Positions 44,283 through 56,265 of a stretch of DNA of 64,000 nucleotides are shown one piece after another. Under the pieces are notes generated by a model that worked only from the letters and a program-made list of their open reading frames with translations, made no database searches and had not been told where the DNA came from. Each line of letters starts with the position of its first letter. Positions within the stretch are counted from its first letter, which is position 1. The translations under genes and the position numbers were made by a program. The stretch comes from Ascidia mentula (taxonomy: Eukaryota > Chordata > Ascidiacea > Phlebobranchia > Ascidiidae), in assembly GCA_947561715.1 (NCBI GenBank), contig OX387198.1, positions 6,076,001-6,140,000 of the forward strand. The letters run 5' to 3'.

Positions 44283-47200
44283 ATGATCACTGGCTTCATG
44301 TATTATGTATTTTTTTGGGAAATTGTATTGTTTTTGCAAGCATCAACAGGTATGACTTATGCTTATGGCAATACGTACACATATGTTTGAAAAATGATAA
44401 TAAACAACAAAGCTAACATTACTTCAGGTTGTGTCATTTCCTTTACTTCACTCAATGACACCATATTAACCTTATCCGATGATCTTGTTGATGCGAACTC
44501 TGCACAAGAGAAATGTTCGTTGCTTGGGGGAAATCTACCCTTGACTGATGACCAGAATATCAAAGAGTCACTAATCCAAATAATGACAAATAAATATACA
44601 GCAGGTACGCTTTGGTGCTTTTAGATTAAACATTATCATTATATGCGAGAAACTAACAATGAAAATGTTCAAGGTTTAACACGAGTTTGGATTTTCTATG
44701 ATTTTGTGGACGGGGAAAGGTTTAGATTTCAAAGGAATCAGACAGAAGTCAGTTACTGGAAAAGTGCGAAGCAACTTGGAGTTCTCTGGTACGTCGATTT
44801 CTATACAAGGTAAATGCCACAGCTACAATTGCGTTAAAGTTCCTCCAGTGTAATAATTTACGTCCTTCAGCAAAACATCAATGAGTCCAATGCAAGTTTA
44901 TTTCTGTGATGCACCTGATTCGTCAAGAAAAAAATGGGCGGTTAGTTTTGGATTCAATTGTGAGAGAAATATTCCAAGGTGGAATGGTAAGTAAATACGT
45001 GCATTATATCTACTTCAATGAAATAATATTTTTATGTATGAATTGTTGTCAGCAAACACTTTACAATGATGGTTTTAATAATTTTTTTGTCGGTATAGGA
45101 TGGCGATTGAGGTTTTCTTTGTTTGCAACCGACAAACCACAAGTCGGGTTCAAGCAAATACATATATACTTTACTCGATTTTTGCATTACTTCATGATAA
45201 GAAACGTCGAAGTACCATATCGTACATTTGTTGATTACATTAATTCTGCATACATCCCAGGTAACGCTTTGTTTTATTCTTACGAGAAATCCTAATTTAC
45301 TCTTTTAATCATACCTTGTTAACTGACCCAAGACATCAATGTTATGATCGGGGCTCGTTACAATTCTCAACTTGGTGGTTGGTTTTGGAGCGACGGATCT
45401 CCTGCAAACTATTCAGTTTCCAACGTTACATCCTGTCAGCAGGGGGCGCTCCATTATGGAGATGGTTGGGAGAAATCGAGTGTTGATTGTGTTGGACAAC
45501 CAGCTTACTACGCCTGTCAAATTAAATGTTAGTGCACAGTTGAATATAAAGTATACAAAAGCATTTCTTACACTACAGTTTTGGTTGCAATACGTTATAG
45601 GCCTACACATCAGGCCCCTTTACAAAATAAGTTCCTATGTCTCTATCGACAAAAAGGACCTGTAACTCGTTGTACTAATTTCATTTTTACATTGTGGTGG
45701 AGAAACGTGAAAAGAAGTCAGTTCAACATAGTGTAAAACATTCACGTTTATAAATCCAACACTTTTCCAGTAAAATAATCATGTTTTTAAGTTACTGCTT
45801 CCAGCATTCGGCTCTATGATTCCGTGATAGTGGTGAGTTGGACTGGACTGGATCGCTTCATTGCAAAACACAACCTTTCAGTCGAGGTAACTTTATCTTA
45901 AGTACAGATTCTTTTCCTCTTGTTTGCGATTGATAATAAGACTAAATTGACGAAATTATTTAAAAAACAAATTTGCCAGGAAATTCTATTGTACGAACTG
46001 TATGCATTATTCCGCTCGAAAAATGTCTGTGCATTATGTAGGTGGAGATCGTTTCAGTGGGATTGAGTAAAAAGATATACGTACCCTACACGAAATTATC
46101 GACACAGATCGAAAACATAACTTGTTCCACAAACTGCACTCTAAGAGTAAGTGTCCACGCAAATTGATACCAAGACATAGATAAACTTCCACTGAGAATA
46201 TCTCAACAGTTATATCTCTATGTTGACAATGAACCTCATATAATCTGTAGAAAGGTAAACAAATACTTGTCAACTTAGGTATCTGCATTAATTTCTGGCT
46301 GCATGCAAGCAAACATCACAACCTCAGTGTCAAGTCTACCGAAAAAGAACAGTGAAGGTTGGTTTGTTTTGGTGAATTTTAGTTATTTTAAACCGGATCG
46401 GTATTAAAAGTGTTATCTTAGTGTTACCAAGAAAATGTTGAATTTCAATAATATGTCGATTTTTTACTTTACTCACTGTTGCGACTTGTGAGCTCTCATC
46501 AGTGCAGCTGGTAACTGAGGTCTATACGAACCTGATAAGCCGAGGCATTCATTTGCCTTACAAATACGTTTTAGTTCTGCAAAGTTTAAAATTTGTTCGT
46601 CTGTATTCCAATCACCACCGCATTTCATGTTCGATTTTGTCTGGGAGATTTGTTGTGCACTAAAATATCTAAATAAAACGTGTGTTTAGAAATCTACACT
46701 TGTTCCACAAAGTTTTCGGAATTAAAGCATGCTATAACCACTCTGCTTTGTCCTGCGAACTGTTGGAGGCAGAAATCAACGTTGTGTGGCAACAGAGTGT
46801 ATTCGGATGGATCAGTTTGCTTGGCTGCTATGCAAGATCAGTGGATCGACAGTACGTATATCATGTGACATTTTCTTGAAATCTTCAATGCCATTTTATC
46901 AGGAGTAGTTTAATTCATGTCATAACGAATAGAAATAAAGACTTCTTCTCCTTATTTGTCATCTTTCGCAGATGGTGGTGGACCCGTGACGGTTTACAAG
47001 AGTGATGGTAATGCGGATAATCGATACATTGGCGGAAGCAGAAATGGCGTCATCAGCAACTCATGCAGAAAAGCGGGGAGCTCGTACTCGTTTGAAAGTA
47101 AACATTGCTAATGTTGCATCACTGAATTATATACTCATTACGAGGAGCGAATACATTTTGTATTGCTTAAAGACTATGTTTTAAGCATTAAACCCAATTA

Positions 47201-47536
47201 CATTTTCCAGTGTCGTGTTCAGTGAAAGGTGATTCGGCCACAGACATAACACAAGTCTTTTGTCCATATGGATGCGGAAAGGAACCTGTTTATGGAACTG
47301 GAATCTACAGCATCAAGTCATCGGTGTGTAGCGCTGCCATACACGCCGGGAAACTAACAGGTTTGACGTAGATAATAATGTCAGTGTTTGTTTGTGAAAT
47401 GTGGGATTTTTTTGCAGGAAATGGAGGTGAAGTGAGATTTTATGCAGCCCTAGGGCAAAAAAACTATGTTGGATCCACAAAAAACGGTGTGACGAGTCTT
47501 GCAAGTGGGTTTGCCACTTCATCGTTTCAATTTTAG
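44283..47536 (+). CDS. L2: secreted lectin-like/FN3 protein with two LCCL domains, intact
   Basis: Thirteen exons give an uninterrupted 562-residue protein: 44283-44349 (signal peptide), 44428-44604, 44674-44809, 44871-44986, 45099-45260, 45333-45527 (exon 6), 45792-45886, 46042-46146, 46279-46357 (FN3), 46690-46851, 46972-47097, 47211-47360, 47418-47536. The last four encode two LCCL domains. The first shows LLCPANCW, VCLAAMQD and NRYIGGSRNGV. The second shows VFCPYGCGKEP, SSVCSAAIHAGK and YVGSTKNGV, then a stop. There is no transmembrane segment, so it should be secreted. LCCL domains occur in cochlin and Limulus factor C, where they are tied to innate recognition. The head is type II like R5 and P2. 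L2 may be a soluble partner or competitor of the R and P receptors; that is inference. Confidence 0.85.
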
Positions 47537-47784
47537 GGTTGATGAAATTTTGCGTCGATGTGCCGGGTTAGGTGTTGTTAGCGCCATTAATGTGATGTAT
47601 ATCGTTGTACGACCATGAACCGTGTTCTGTGCAAATCCCCTCATGGGAGTGTACGTTAACAAGTAATAGTGAACCAAATATATCCTGTACAAAGTAACCG
47701 TTGGCTTATATTCTGTATTCCACGTTTTTTTCTAAACACTTTATGGCGCCTGGTAATGTAAGGCTCGTCTGGCAAAAAAAGAAA

Positions 47785-48178
47785 AACTGGTTCGGACGAC
47801 GTTTCGGTCGTTATTCAAATGACGTTCATCAGGACAGATGAAGTACAGCTCATTACACGGCGATAAATAGTCAGGAGTGAAAAAGCAAAAAAGGGCGAAA
47901 AAACGTGGAGGCGGTCATAAAAAATTGACAACGCGCCCCAACAAGGAACGATACCGGGGTCTAACGCACAGCGCCCTGAGGTGCTAACATTACGTTTAAT
48001 CAGGAGGCGTGTCGCGCAGACCGTTTATCAAATTACGATAAACAGGAGGAAAAAAGGTCTTCCTCTTCTCATTCAGGACAGATTCATGTGAATTTATATG
48101 CAAAGACTCGATAAACATTCTCTTATATCTATCATTCTCCCTGTCCAGAATTATTGTATTTTTGAAATTAAATTGTTT
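47785..48178 (-). mobile_element. Second Penelope-like fossil, shorter
   Basis: Copy of the fossil after L1, same orientation and same position behind the LCCL exons. It keeps the terminal motif (GACGACGTTTCGGTCG near 47797) and the last part of the GIY-YIG coding region (to RDTPPD), then breaks off near 48172. It is broken, more truncated than the other copy, and of the same insertion event. Confidence 0.75.
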
Positions 48179-48329
48179 CAAAGTTAGCATTTTATGAAAA
48201 CGAATATATTTAAAGACTGGAATTGAACAAATCCAACAGAATGGAAACTAACATAATGCCAGTGCTCGGTATAACAAGTTAGACAAACGAATTTTACTAA
48301 GAGATCAAATTTATAAGCGTCACTAATGA

Positions 48330-49343
48330 TTAATGACATGTTTATCACCTCACCTTGGTTTGAGGCACCAGCACAGTCCCACTACAATAAGCGCCACAGC
48401 CACAAGAACAGTCGAAAAACGACCAGAGATAGTTGTCAGGAAACAACCAAAAGTTTAAACATCGCAGAAAATTATACCTGGACGGTTTGCTATCGTGTCG
48501 TAAGCAGATTTCGCGTTGAATACCGAAAGTCGACACCATCACAGCCGGAAAGTGACGCTGTGACTTGAGCAACATGAAAGCATGTCCCCCAAAAAATTAA
48601 ACTTATTATGAAAATTTATTTTCAAATAGGTCACAACGCCTATCTGTTTTAAATATGTAAAGTTTTTCCACTTGTTTCTTTGTTGGATGTAACAGGTTTC
48701 GACAGTTACTAACCATGATACTGTAGTTTGTAAAAATATTTAAGTTTTCAATCTCAACCGACAGATTTTCATAAGGAACGTGAACACTCCGCAGCCATCC
48801 AACCACGCTGATCTCCATCTGAAAACAAAATTCTAAAAATCGCAAATTCTCTTCAATTTAAATTTAAATTAACATAAAACACACAATAGAAAGAACAAAA
48901 AGTGTGGTCTTTTGACCGAATACCTTTTTAAAAGTTTTAAAATATAAAAAAAATTACCTCAGCCTAGAGATTTTGATTCGCAATCAATTGATCCAGTTCA
49001 GTCCATCTAATAGCAACAATGGATAAGTTACACGGATATTTATCCACAGAAGCGATAAATGACGTGGCCGATCAAGATACAAAGGAAACAAAACAAAAAC
49101 GTATCATATTGTCAAACTTGCAAAGCTCAGTAAAACCCGAGGAGAAATTCCAGAATTTATTGAAAAAAACTCCACTCGATTTGACGCTCGAATGCTTTCA
49201 ACCATCTCCATAATGGAGCGCTCCCTTGCTGGCAGGATGTAACATTGGAAACAGAATAGTTTGCAGGAGATCCATCGCTCCAAAACCAACCACCAAGTTG
49301 GGAATTGTAACGAGCCCCGATCATAACATTGATGTCTTAAAAT
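48330..49343 (-). pseudogene. Inverted receptor fragment: exon 6, FN3 and transmembrane
   Basis: The only family member on the - strand. Reading from 49343 down: exon 6 (49342 to about 49180, with [16 protein letters not shown] but one extra base after CQQG), FN3 exon 7 (about 49025-48962, [15 protein letters not shown], with a TAG near its end), exon 8 (about 48822-48716, SVHVPYENLSVEIENLN), exon 9 (about 48563-48490, TASLSGC) and a transmembrane exon (about 48455-48348, STVLVAVALIVVGLCWC, LKP). Head exons 2-5 and the tail are absent. FN3 is closest to the P-gene type. Its inversion shows that the array has rearranged by more than simple tandem duplication. Confidence 0.75.
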
Positions 49344-50730
49344 CAAAGGACGTTGTATGGAAAATGTTGATGCTTCTTATCATGGTGGAATAAATTCTGT
49401 TTTTGTACAAATATAGTTTTTGTTCCTGACATCAGGCATTTTTGCGGCAAACGCCAACCTGAAAGGTAAATGTCAATTATGCATTCATGTTAATGAGCTC
49501 TTCATTTTCCATGCTTTTGTAATCACCGTGACGATTTCCAGCTTATATACTTAAGCATTGAAAGGTTTGATTGCAGATTTAAACCTGTCAGCTTTCTTAT
49601 TTAAAACAAGTGTCTTTAAAAACATTGTCAGTGTCCATAAGCACAACACAAAAGGAATTACAGAAAGGACTTCCATTAATACTTACGAATGGAAACGTAT
49701 TTGTGTCGCGCGTCGATGACGCTTTCCACGATTCTATTTGTAAGCAAACGATATGCAGGTCCAAAACCAACGCCGTTCCTATGGGCGTAAAGTGATTTAT
49801 TTTGGAAACAATGACGCATTCGTCACTTCCTGCAGTTTGAGACAAGGTTGATGATGGTCATCTATAGCGACAGTGTTCTTCGATAGTGTTTGTCTTCGTA
49901 AAACAACGACGAAAATTAATAACACAACATGGATTTACACGAGGTGAAGTCAAACTTACTCTACGCTACCTTAAAGTTATTGTAATGAAGGGAGTAATAA
50001 CTGACGTATGTACAGCGTCACTGTAATGGGAATATCGTCACGTAGGCACGATTGAAAGTGATTGGAGAAAAGGTTAAATTACGAATACACTTCATAAATG
50101 TTTATTGGTAACTTCGACTATGCTTATTATGCATCACCTTTTGAATCTTAGTATGCAAATGCAATCAAAACAATGCACTGTGAATATCCCACAGCAATGC
50201 GTGGTATCGCGTAAGCCCACAGTAGGATGAGAATGTGCGTAATAGACAATGTATTTCCACGGGCAGTTTTTAGGTGTTTCAATACGTTACTATTCTGTGA
50301 CATAGGTAAAGGAGGAAACTGTTTAACTTGAAAAGTTGTTCCAGAAGTTGTAACGGTTCAGGCGTACACACAAACGCGATGCCTGACTTGGTAAAAAAGT
50401 TTGCAGGTAAGGTAAAACTTCTAAGGAGTAAGAAAATGCTGCTTTTTTGGCAACTCTTGCCTGTATTACATACAAAAGCTAAACATAGTAAGGCAAGCTA
50501 AAGCAACATGACAAGGTTGCAGCATTAAGTTGCACAGAAGAAAACTTAATATAACGATTTCCTACTTTTATGTGCGTGTAGCACATTCATATGATAAGAT
50601 CATTTGTTACAGCCGTGATGAAACCAGTGAATATATGTAGAACATTTGTAAACATTTACTAATAGCTTAATGTACATAGGTTAACACAACAATGTATTTT
50701 TGAAAATACTTCTGAATATTATTGCCCACA
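49344..50730. other. Spacer before R6 with an unassigned open frame
   Basis: A + strand frame 49610-49795 (about 61 codons, ending PMGVK then stop) is preceded by AG and could be a last exon, but no domain is recognisable and no paralog exists in the window. The rest (49.8-50.7 kb) holds no gene I can support and does not contain the usual upstream module. R6 therefore has a different promoter region from R2, R3, P1 and P3. Confidence 0.3.
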
Positions 50731-53700
50731 ATGTTTAATCAGATAATATCGTCTCTTGTCATTCTCGAAAGTGTTTGGTTGTCAAATGCAACATCAGGTA
50801 AGCTCTGATAAAAACCATTAGCAAAAGAGATAAGAAGCTTTAAGATTCATCTATGTTTAGATTGCGACTTCACATTAACATCATTGAACGATGCCATATT
50901 AACTTTGTCTAATGATCTTGTTGATGCAAATACTGCACAAGAAAAGTGTTCGTTCCTTGGTGGAAATCTAGCCATTACCAAAGACCAGAATATAAATGCG
51001 ACTTTAATTCAACTAATGACCAAACAATATACAAAAGGTGTGCACTCGGTAAAAATTGTGGATGATTAATAAAACAATTCAACAGTAAATATATTTTAGG
51101 TTTAATGCGACTTTGGATTTTCTATGATTTTGTGGGCGGGCATACATTTAGATTTCAAAACTATTCAAGTGACGTCAGCTATTGGAAAAGTGCAAAACAA
51201 CTTGGTGTTCTCTGGTACATCGATTTCTTCACAAGGTAGCTTGTGAAGGCAGCCAGTATAATTTACAACGTTTGGCATATTTTGAACCTACTAGGAGGTT
51301 CATCACGAGAACTTTATCATTTAGAAGCCATGATAGAAATGAGGAAGAAATATTTTTCTGCGAGGCACTAAATGAGGATAGAAAAAAGTGGAGAGTGGGA
51401 GTTGGCAATAACTGTGAACAGCGCAAACCTAAATGGAATGGTACAAATATTGCTGTAGTTTGCACATAATCAAAACATTTTGTTAATTTTTTTTCTAAAG
51501 AAAATTGACTTATCAGCTTACCGAATAAGTTGTAACATAAGAAATATTTATTTCATTACCTTGAACAAACTTAACACCACGTTAACATTTTCTAATTACA
51601 GGATGGAATTTACAATTTTCCTTGTTTGCTTCGAAAACACTTAAACCGGGATACAAAGAAATATACATGTTCGAAACCAATATCTTATCTAGCATGCTAC
51701 GCAATATTAACCATTCGTACGGAATCTTTAATAAGTATCGACAATTCACATTTACTCCAGGTTGAGATAAGCTTCGTTAAAATCTTGAACATTCAGGAAA
51801 AATAACAATCTTGTATTCTTCGTTTTCAGACATCAATGTTATGATCGGGGCTCGTTACAATTTCCAACTTGGTGGTTGGTTTTGGAGCGACGGATCTCCT
51901 GCAAACTATTCTGTTTCCAATGTTACATCCTGTCAGCAGGGAGTGCTCCATTATGGAGATGGTTGGGAGAAATCGAGTGTTGATTGTGTTGGGCAACCAG
52001 CTTACTACGCCTGTCAATTTAAATGTTAGTATGTAACAATGTGTGTCAAAAATGATCTAAATTTTGTGCCTAAAAAGATTTTATTATGTAGCAAAGTGAT
52101 GTATCATCCACAATTAGGTAACTAAACATAAAATAACGCAGTAATGTTTCATGCAATGGCATGATTGGCAGGATCGCCCCACTGCGCATCTCCTCACTTG
52201 TAGATCACAGCTAACGTATCGCGATCAGTTTACAGTCTTCGCAGGCTAAAATTTTTTAGATCTCGCTCCGGCTTGTCGAGAAAAACTGGCTGACTCAGCT
52301 AAGCTGTAATGCCTGGGCTTCGATGCTGGTTAGTTCATCGTCGTGAGATCCAACTTTACGAGGAGCTTGATTTCTCAGATCTCGCACCGACTCTTGTTGC
52401 TTTGTCAAACGTTTTTTTGTTAAAGGTGTTATTTTGTTGCAAAAAAACAAGTTTTTCTGAGCTAAATAACGCTTTCGTAACAAATGTGAAATATTGGTTA
52501 TTATATTGTTTGGTAAAAGCACATCTTCCCATTTTAACTGAGCATTTAACAATTTTAAAATCCAACGTATGTAACGTGTAATACTTTGCAGTTGTTGCAT
52601 CAGTGACGAAAGTTGCAGGCAATTCCCCTCTTGTTGTTATTAGCTGGAATGGATTGACATCGCTTGTCAGGAATCATAACCTTTCTTCTAAGGTAACGTA
52701 ACTTTACCAGACATGATTCTCCTGTAATTTACATTGCCGAGACTTGTTACATTTTAGGTAGAAATAACTGTATTGGAATTAATGCATTCTGTTTACGTGT
52801 CTTACGAAAACGCATCAATTCAATTAACAAACCTGAACTACTCAACAAACTACACTTTTCGGGTTGGTATTTAATGGCATGTAGTATTACCGTGTCTAAT
52901 AAGAGACAAACGAAAGCAAATTCTCTCCCTTTATTGTCAATAGGTGTCAGCGTTGATTTCTGGCTGCGTGCAAAAAAACGTCACGACATTCGTGTCGGTA
53001 ACAACATCGGGCATTCCCCCAACGACTCACTTCAACCAGAGCAGTAAAATAACGATTAAATATACAAGCATTTGTTAATGAGGAATTAATATTTATTGCA
53101 GTAGCAACATCAACCGGATTTTCCGAGTCCAACAGTAACAATGTCGAAAACTATAATCCCAGTTTACTAATTGGAGTGATTTCGGCTCTGCTTGCTCTCG
53201 CAGCCATCCTAGTGTTTGGTTTATTGTTCTATAAACGAAGGTGAATGCAACTGATTACACATTTTACCTACGATGTAAATGTATTTAGAATTGCATGGCA
53301 TGTTTCATTTCCTTCGTTGTGCGATGTGTACGTCCTATTACCTAATTAGAAGTTTTGCTACATCAAATAACGCCACGTTGGTTGTTTGGTTTGTTTAGTT
53401 TTAACAAAAACATGTATCCACGCACTTGTGAACGTTTTGACGAATTAAAATACAAACAGGTACGACATGTCCAAACTAACCTTTTTGGAACGATCAAAAA
53501 ATCCATTAGGCGATCCAGGAAAATCTGACCTTGCCAATGTATCACATCAGCGAGTAACGGGAGAGGAAGGCTACCTTTCATCAAACAGTTAATAGCGAAG
53601 TTTGTTTTTTAATTACCGTTAAACTATGTGAATGTAAAATGCACTTGACAGAGCATCAAACAACTGACCAGATTACGTATGACAACGTCCCACCTTCCTC

Positions 53701-53737
53701 TCATCAACCAAATCACGCGTACGAAAGTATGAAGTGA
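50731..53737 (+). CDS. R6: lectin-like/FN3 receptor with ITIM tail, readable
   Basis: All twelve exons are open. Signal peptide MFNQIISSLVILESVW (from 50731); head exons near 50862-51031, 51101-51235, 51327-51440, 51602-51760 and 51834-52025; FN3 exons near 52592, 52759 and 52945; transmembrane exon near 53103-53241; tail exons near 53461-53588 and 53652-53737. The tail reads ITYDNV (ITIM consensus) and AYESMK; a further tyrosine lies in EEGYLSS. The first half (to about 51.73 kb) is distinct from other R genes, including the signal peptide. The second half is almost identical to R3 but without R3's stops. A second tail pair follows at 54263-54534 and could serve as an alternative 3' end. About 500 residues, type I membrane protein. 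Confidence 0.78.
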
Positions 53738-53985
53738 CGTAACAGCTTTCTTTACGGGATGGATTTAAATTTTTCGAACATCAGTCAAGGATATGGTGAT
53801 AAATTCTAAACAACCATTTTAGATTTTAAATATTTTCCAATACGTTTAATATTTGTAATGTTTTCCATTCTGCGCAGTTTTGAGCAGAATTTCTTCAATG
53901 TCATTTTGTTTGTAATTAAAAAATTTGATTTCAACCTTCATATATCCAAGATGATCATTTTCTGGCTGTACAATAAAAAACATTG
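51727..53985 (+). repeat. Recent ~2.2 kb duplication shared with R3
   Basis: From the end of head exon 5 to the 3' flank this stretch is nearly identical, introns included, to about 10405-12660 in R3. Flanking parts are much less alike. This is the youngest exchange in the window. Confidence 0.85.
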
Positions 53986-54262
53986 ACTGTTAGTTGTGTT
54001 TGACTCGAGGTGTTTATTCGGACTGGGAGCAGAACTAGGATGAGTCAATGTAATTTCTAGGCCTAATTTAGTCCCAGTACACGACTCAACGCCAAGTCCG
54101 GCGACAGCAAAATATCATCGTTTGGAAATAACATTTTATTGGCACAAAGCTTTGTTTTTCGTGTTTGTTTAAATTCTGCTTCCAGTCGCATTAAAGTATT
54201 ATAGTTCTGCTCATGGCGTTGTGATTTTTTTAAAATGTTATGTCGGACTTAAATACAACCAG

Positions 54263-54534
54263 ACACGACATGTCCAAACCAATTAATTTTCAACAAACAA
54301 TAAATCAATCTGGCTCTTTAGAAAAATCTTTCCATAACAATATATCACACAACCCAGCATCAAAAGTGGAAGGCCAGCTTTCGCCAAACGGTAGGTAGAT
54401 TTTTATTTTAATAGCTGTAACTGTGTAATCATATACAATACTTGACAGAACATCAAACAACTGGCCAGATTACGTATGACAACGTCCAACCTTCCTCTTG
54501 CCATCAAAATCACGTGAATGAAAGTATGAAGTGA
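54263..54534 (+). pseudogene. Orphan R-type cytoplasmic tail exons behind R6
   Basis: Two exons, 54263-54390 and 54449-54534, match tail exons 11 and 12 of R2 and have their acceptor and donor sites. No head or transmembrane exon precedes them. They read HDMSKPINFQQTINQSG at the start, keep ITYDNV, and have VNESMK in place of VYESMK, so the YxxM tyrosine is lost. At about 54225-54240 R3/R6-type spacer changes to R2-type intron 10, a clear recombination joint. They could be dead, or spliced to the R6 transmembrane exon as an alternative tail, since frame and phase match. Confidence 0.7.
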
Positions 54535-56029
54535 CGTAACAGCTTTCTTCAAAGGATGGATTTTTGTGACCAATTTTAGTTTACGTCCAAACATGAATTC
54601 AGGATATAAGAACATTGGTCACAAAAACGGTCAGATTAGGTCATTATCGTTCTCTTTATCCCATTGAAATAAGGCATTACATAGGTATGCGCATTTGTTC
54701 AATGCGTCTCGTTTCAAAGTGCAAAGAAACGATTACTTTTTTTCTCACGCGATTCGATCTCGTTTCCAATGTGATATTAAATTGTTTTTTTTTTTTAAAT
54801 TGTTTTGTTTTTTACGGTGTGCCAACTGTTTACTGACCGCTAGTCTTTGGACAACCCTTCATTTCACTAAAAATAAATCGCTTCGTCTCTCTTCAGTTAA
54901 TATAAGATGTATGATTTATCGTGTAACTCATTCTGTTCTAGTCTACTTCGTTTTCAATAAGCTTTGCGTTTTGACTCTGTATACTCATGTGCGTTGGAAG
55001 TGTATATATCATCATCTGACTAATCTTGATATAATAAATAGTGGCGTAGTTTTTGCATCAGGTAGGAAACATAACAAATGTACTGGTCGAAAAGGAACTG
55101 TTCGTCAATTTCTAAGTATCACTAAGACCCAACTTTAGGTTGTCACCCGACACACAGGTGGCAACAGTTTGGAAATCTTCTCCAATGTGTTTTACTTTTT
55201 CGTTTGTAAAGTTTTTTTCCATTCTGTGCAGTTTGACGTAGAATTTCTTCAATGTCCTTGTGTTAAGCATAAAGTAAATTGAAACCTCATGTACCCAAGA
55301 TGATTATTTACGTGCGGTTTAATATAATGTCTTCACTGTCAGGTGTGTTTGGCTCGTGGTGTTTATTCGGACAGGAAACAAAGAAAACATGTGTCTGTGT
55401 TTTTAAAGCTTTACTGTAAGATTTCCATGTTTCGAAATCTATGATAACAATTCCTTTCCTTTCAAATTATTAACATGCAGTGCATAGTGTTGTGATTTGA
55501 TGTAGCAACCTACGTAAAACGAGTGTTCATCCCAAAGCGTGGGTGAAAAAATATTCATGTGAGTCGATGCAGCAAATCACAACGCAATGCTTAAGTTGTA
55601 ATGTTTAGCAACCCTTGTGAAATAAACCTACTACACATTTTTACACCAAACCTTCGCTCCGTTTCGTTGTTTTATATTCTAAATTAGTCTTGTCCAGACA
55701 TTGAACGTTATATATTTTGTTGGATGTAACTTGTATACCGAGGTGGTCTGTACATACAAACCTATCGTTGTTATCAAAACCCAGCGCCATTTCAGAAATT
55801 GTTGATACAGTCAGTTGCTGGTAGGCCTATATTATTTTTGCGCAGGCGTAAACGGAACTGCGATTTCCCGACCAGTAAGCACAACTAAAGAAACATTTAG
55901 ATAAGAAAGTCTTGCATGGAGCTAGTAGCTAAGCAGTAGGGAAAAAACTTTGAAACACTCGTGTTAGTTTTAAAATATCAGTCAACATTAGTTACTCATA
56001 ACAAAGGCAAAAAATGCTCTCAGTTTGGA
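54535..56029. other. Spacer to P3 with an extra ~380-base segment
   Basis: R2-type spacer with the upstream module at 55826-55938. Between about 54783 and 55165 there is a segment absent from the equivalent spacers after R1 and R2. It begins in a T-run and ends near a GTCACCCGACACACAGGTGG stretch. No inverted ends or target duplication are clear, and the open frame over it is not supported. Confidence 0.4.
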
Positions 56030-56038
56030 TATATAAAA
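56030..56038 (+). promoter_or_regulatory. TATA-like box of P3
   Basis: TATATAAAA about 230 bases before the P3 start codon, matching the R2 and R3 positions. Confidence 0.35.
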
Positions 56039-56265
56039 CTTTAAATGAAAAATTTAGATGATTTGAGGTACATATAGATGTCATTGTATCAAATCCATAA
56101 TTTTACTGTCAGAAATAGTTGTTTTCACACCTCTAATACAGTACGAAGTACAAATTCGTGTTATACGATATTTTTCATAAATGCTAGTAAAAACGAATGC
56201 AAGTTTTATGTCAAATAAGTAAATTATGAAATACCAAATGTAGATGAAATTGTTTCCAATACGCA

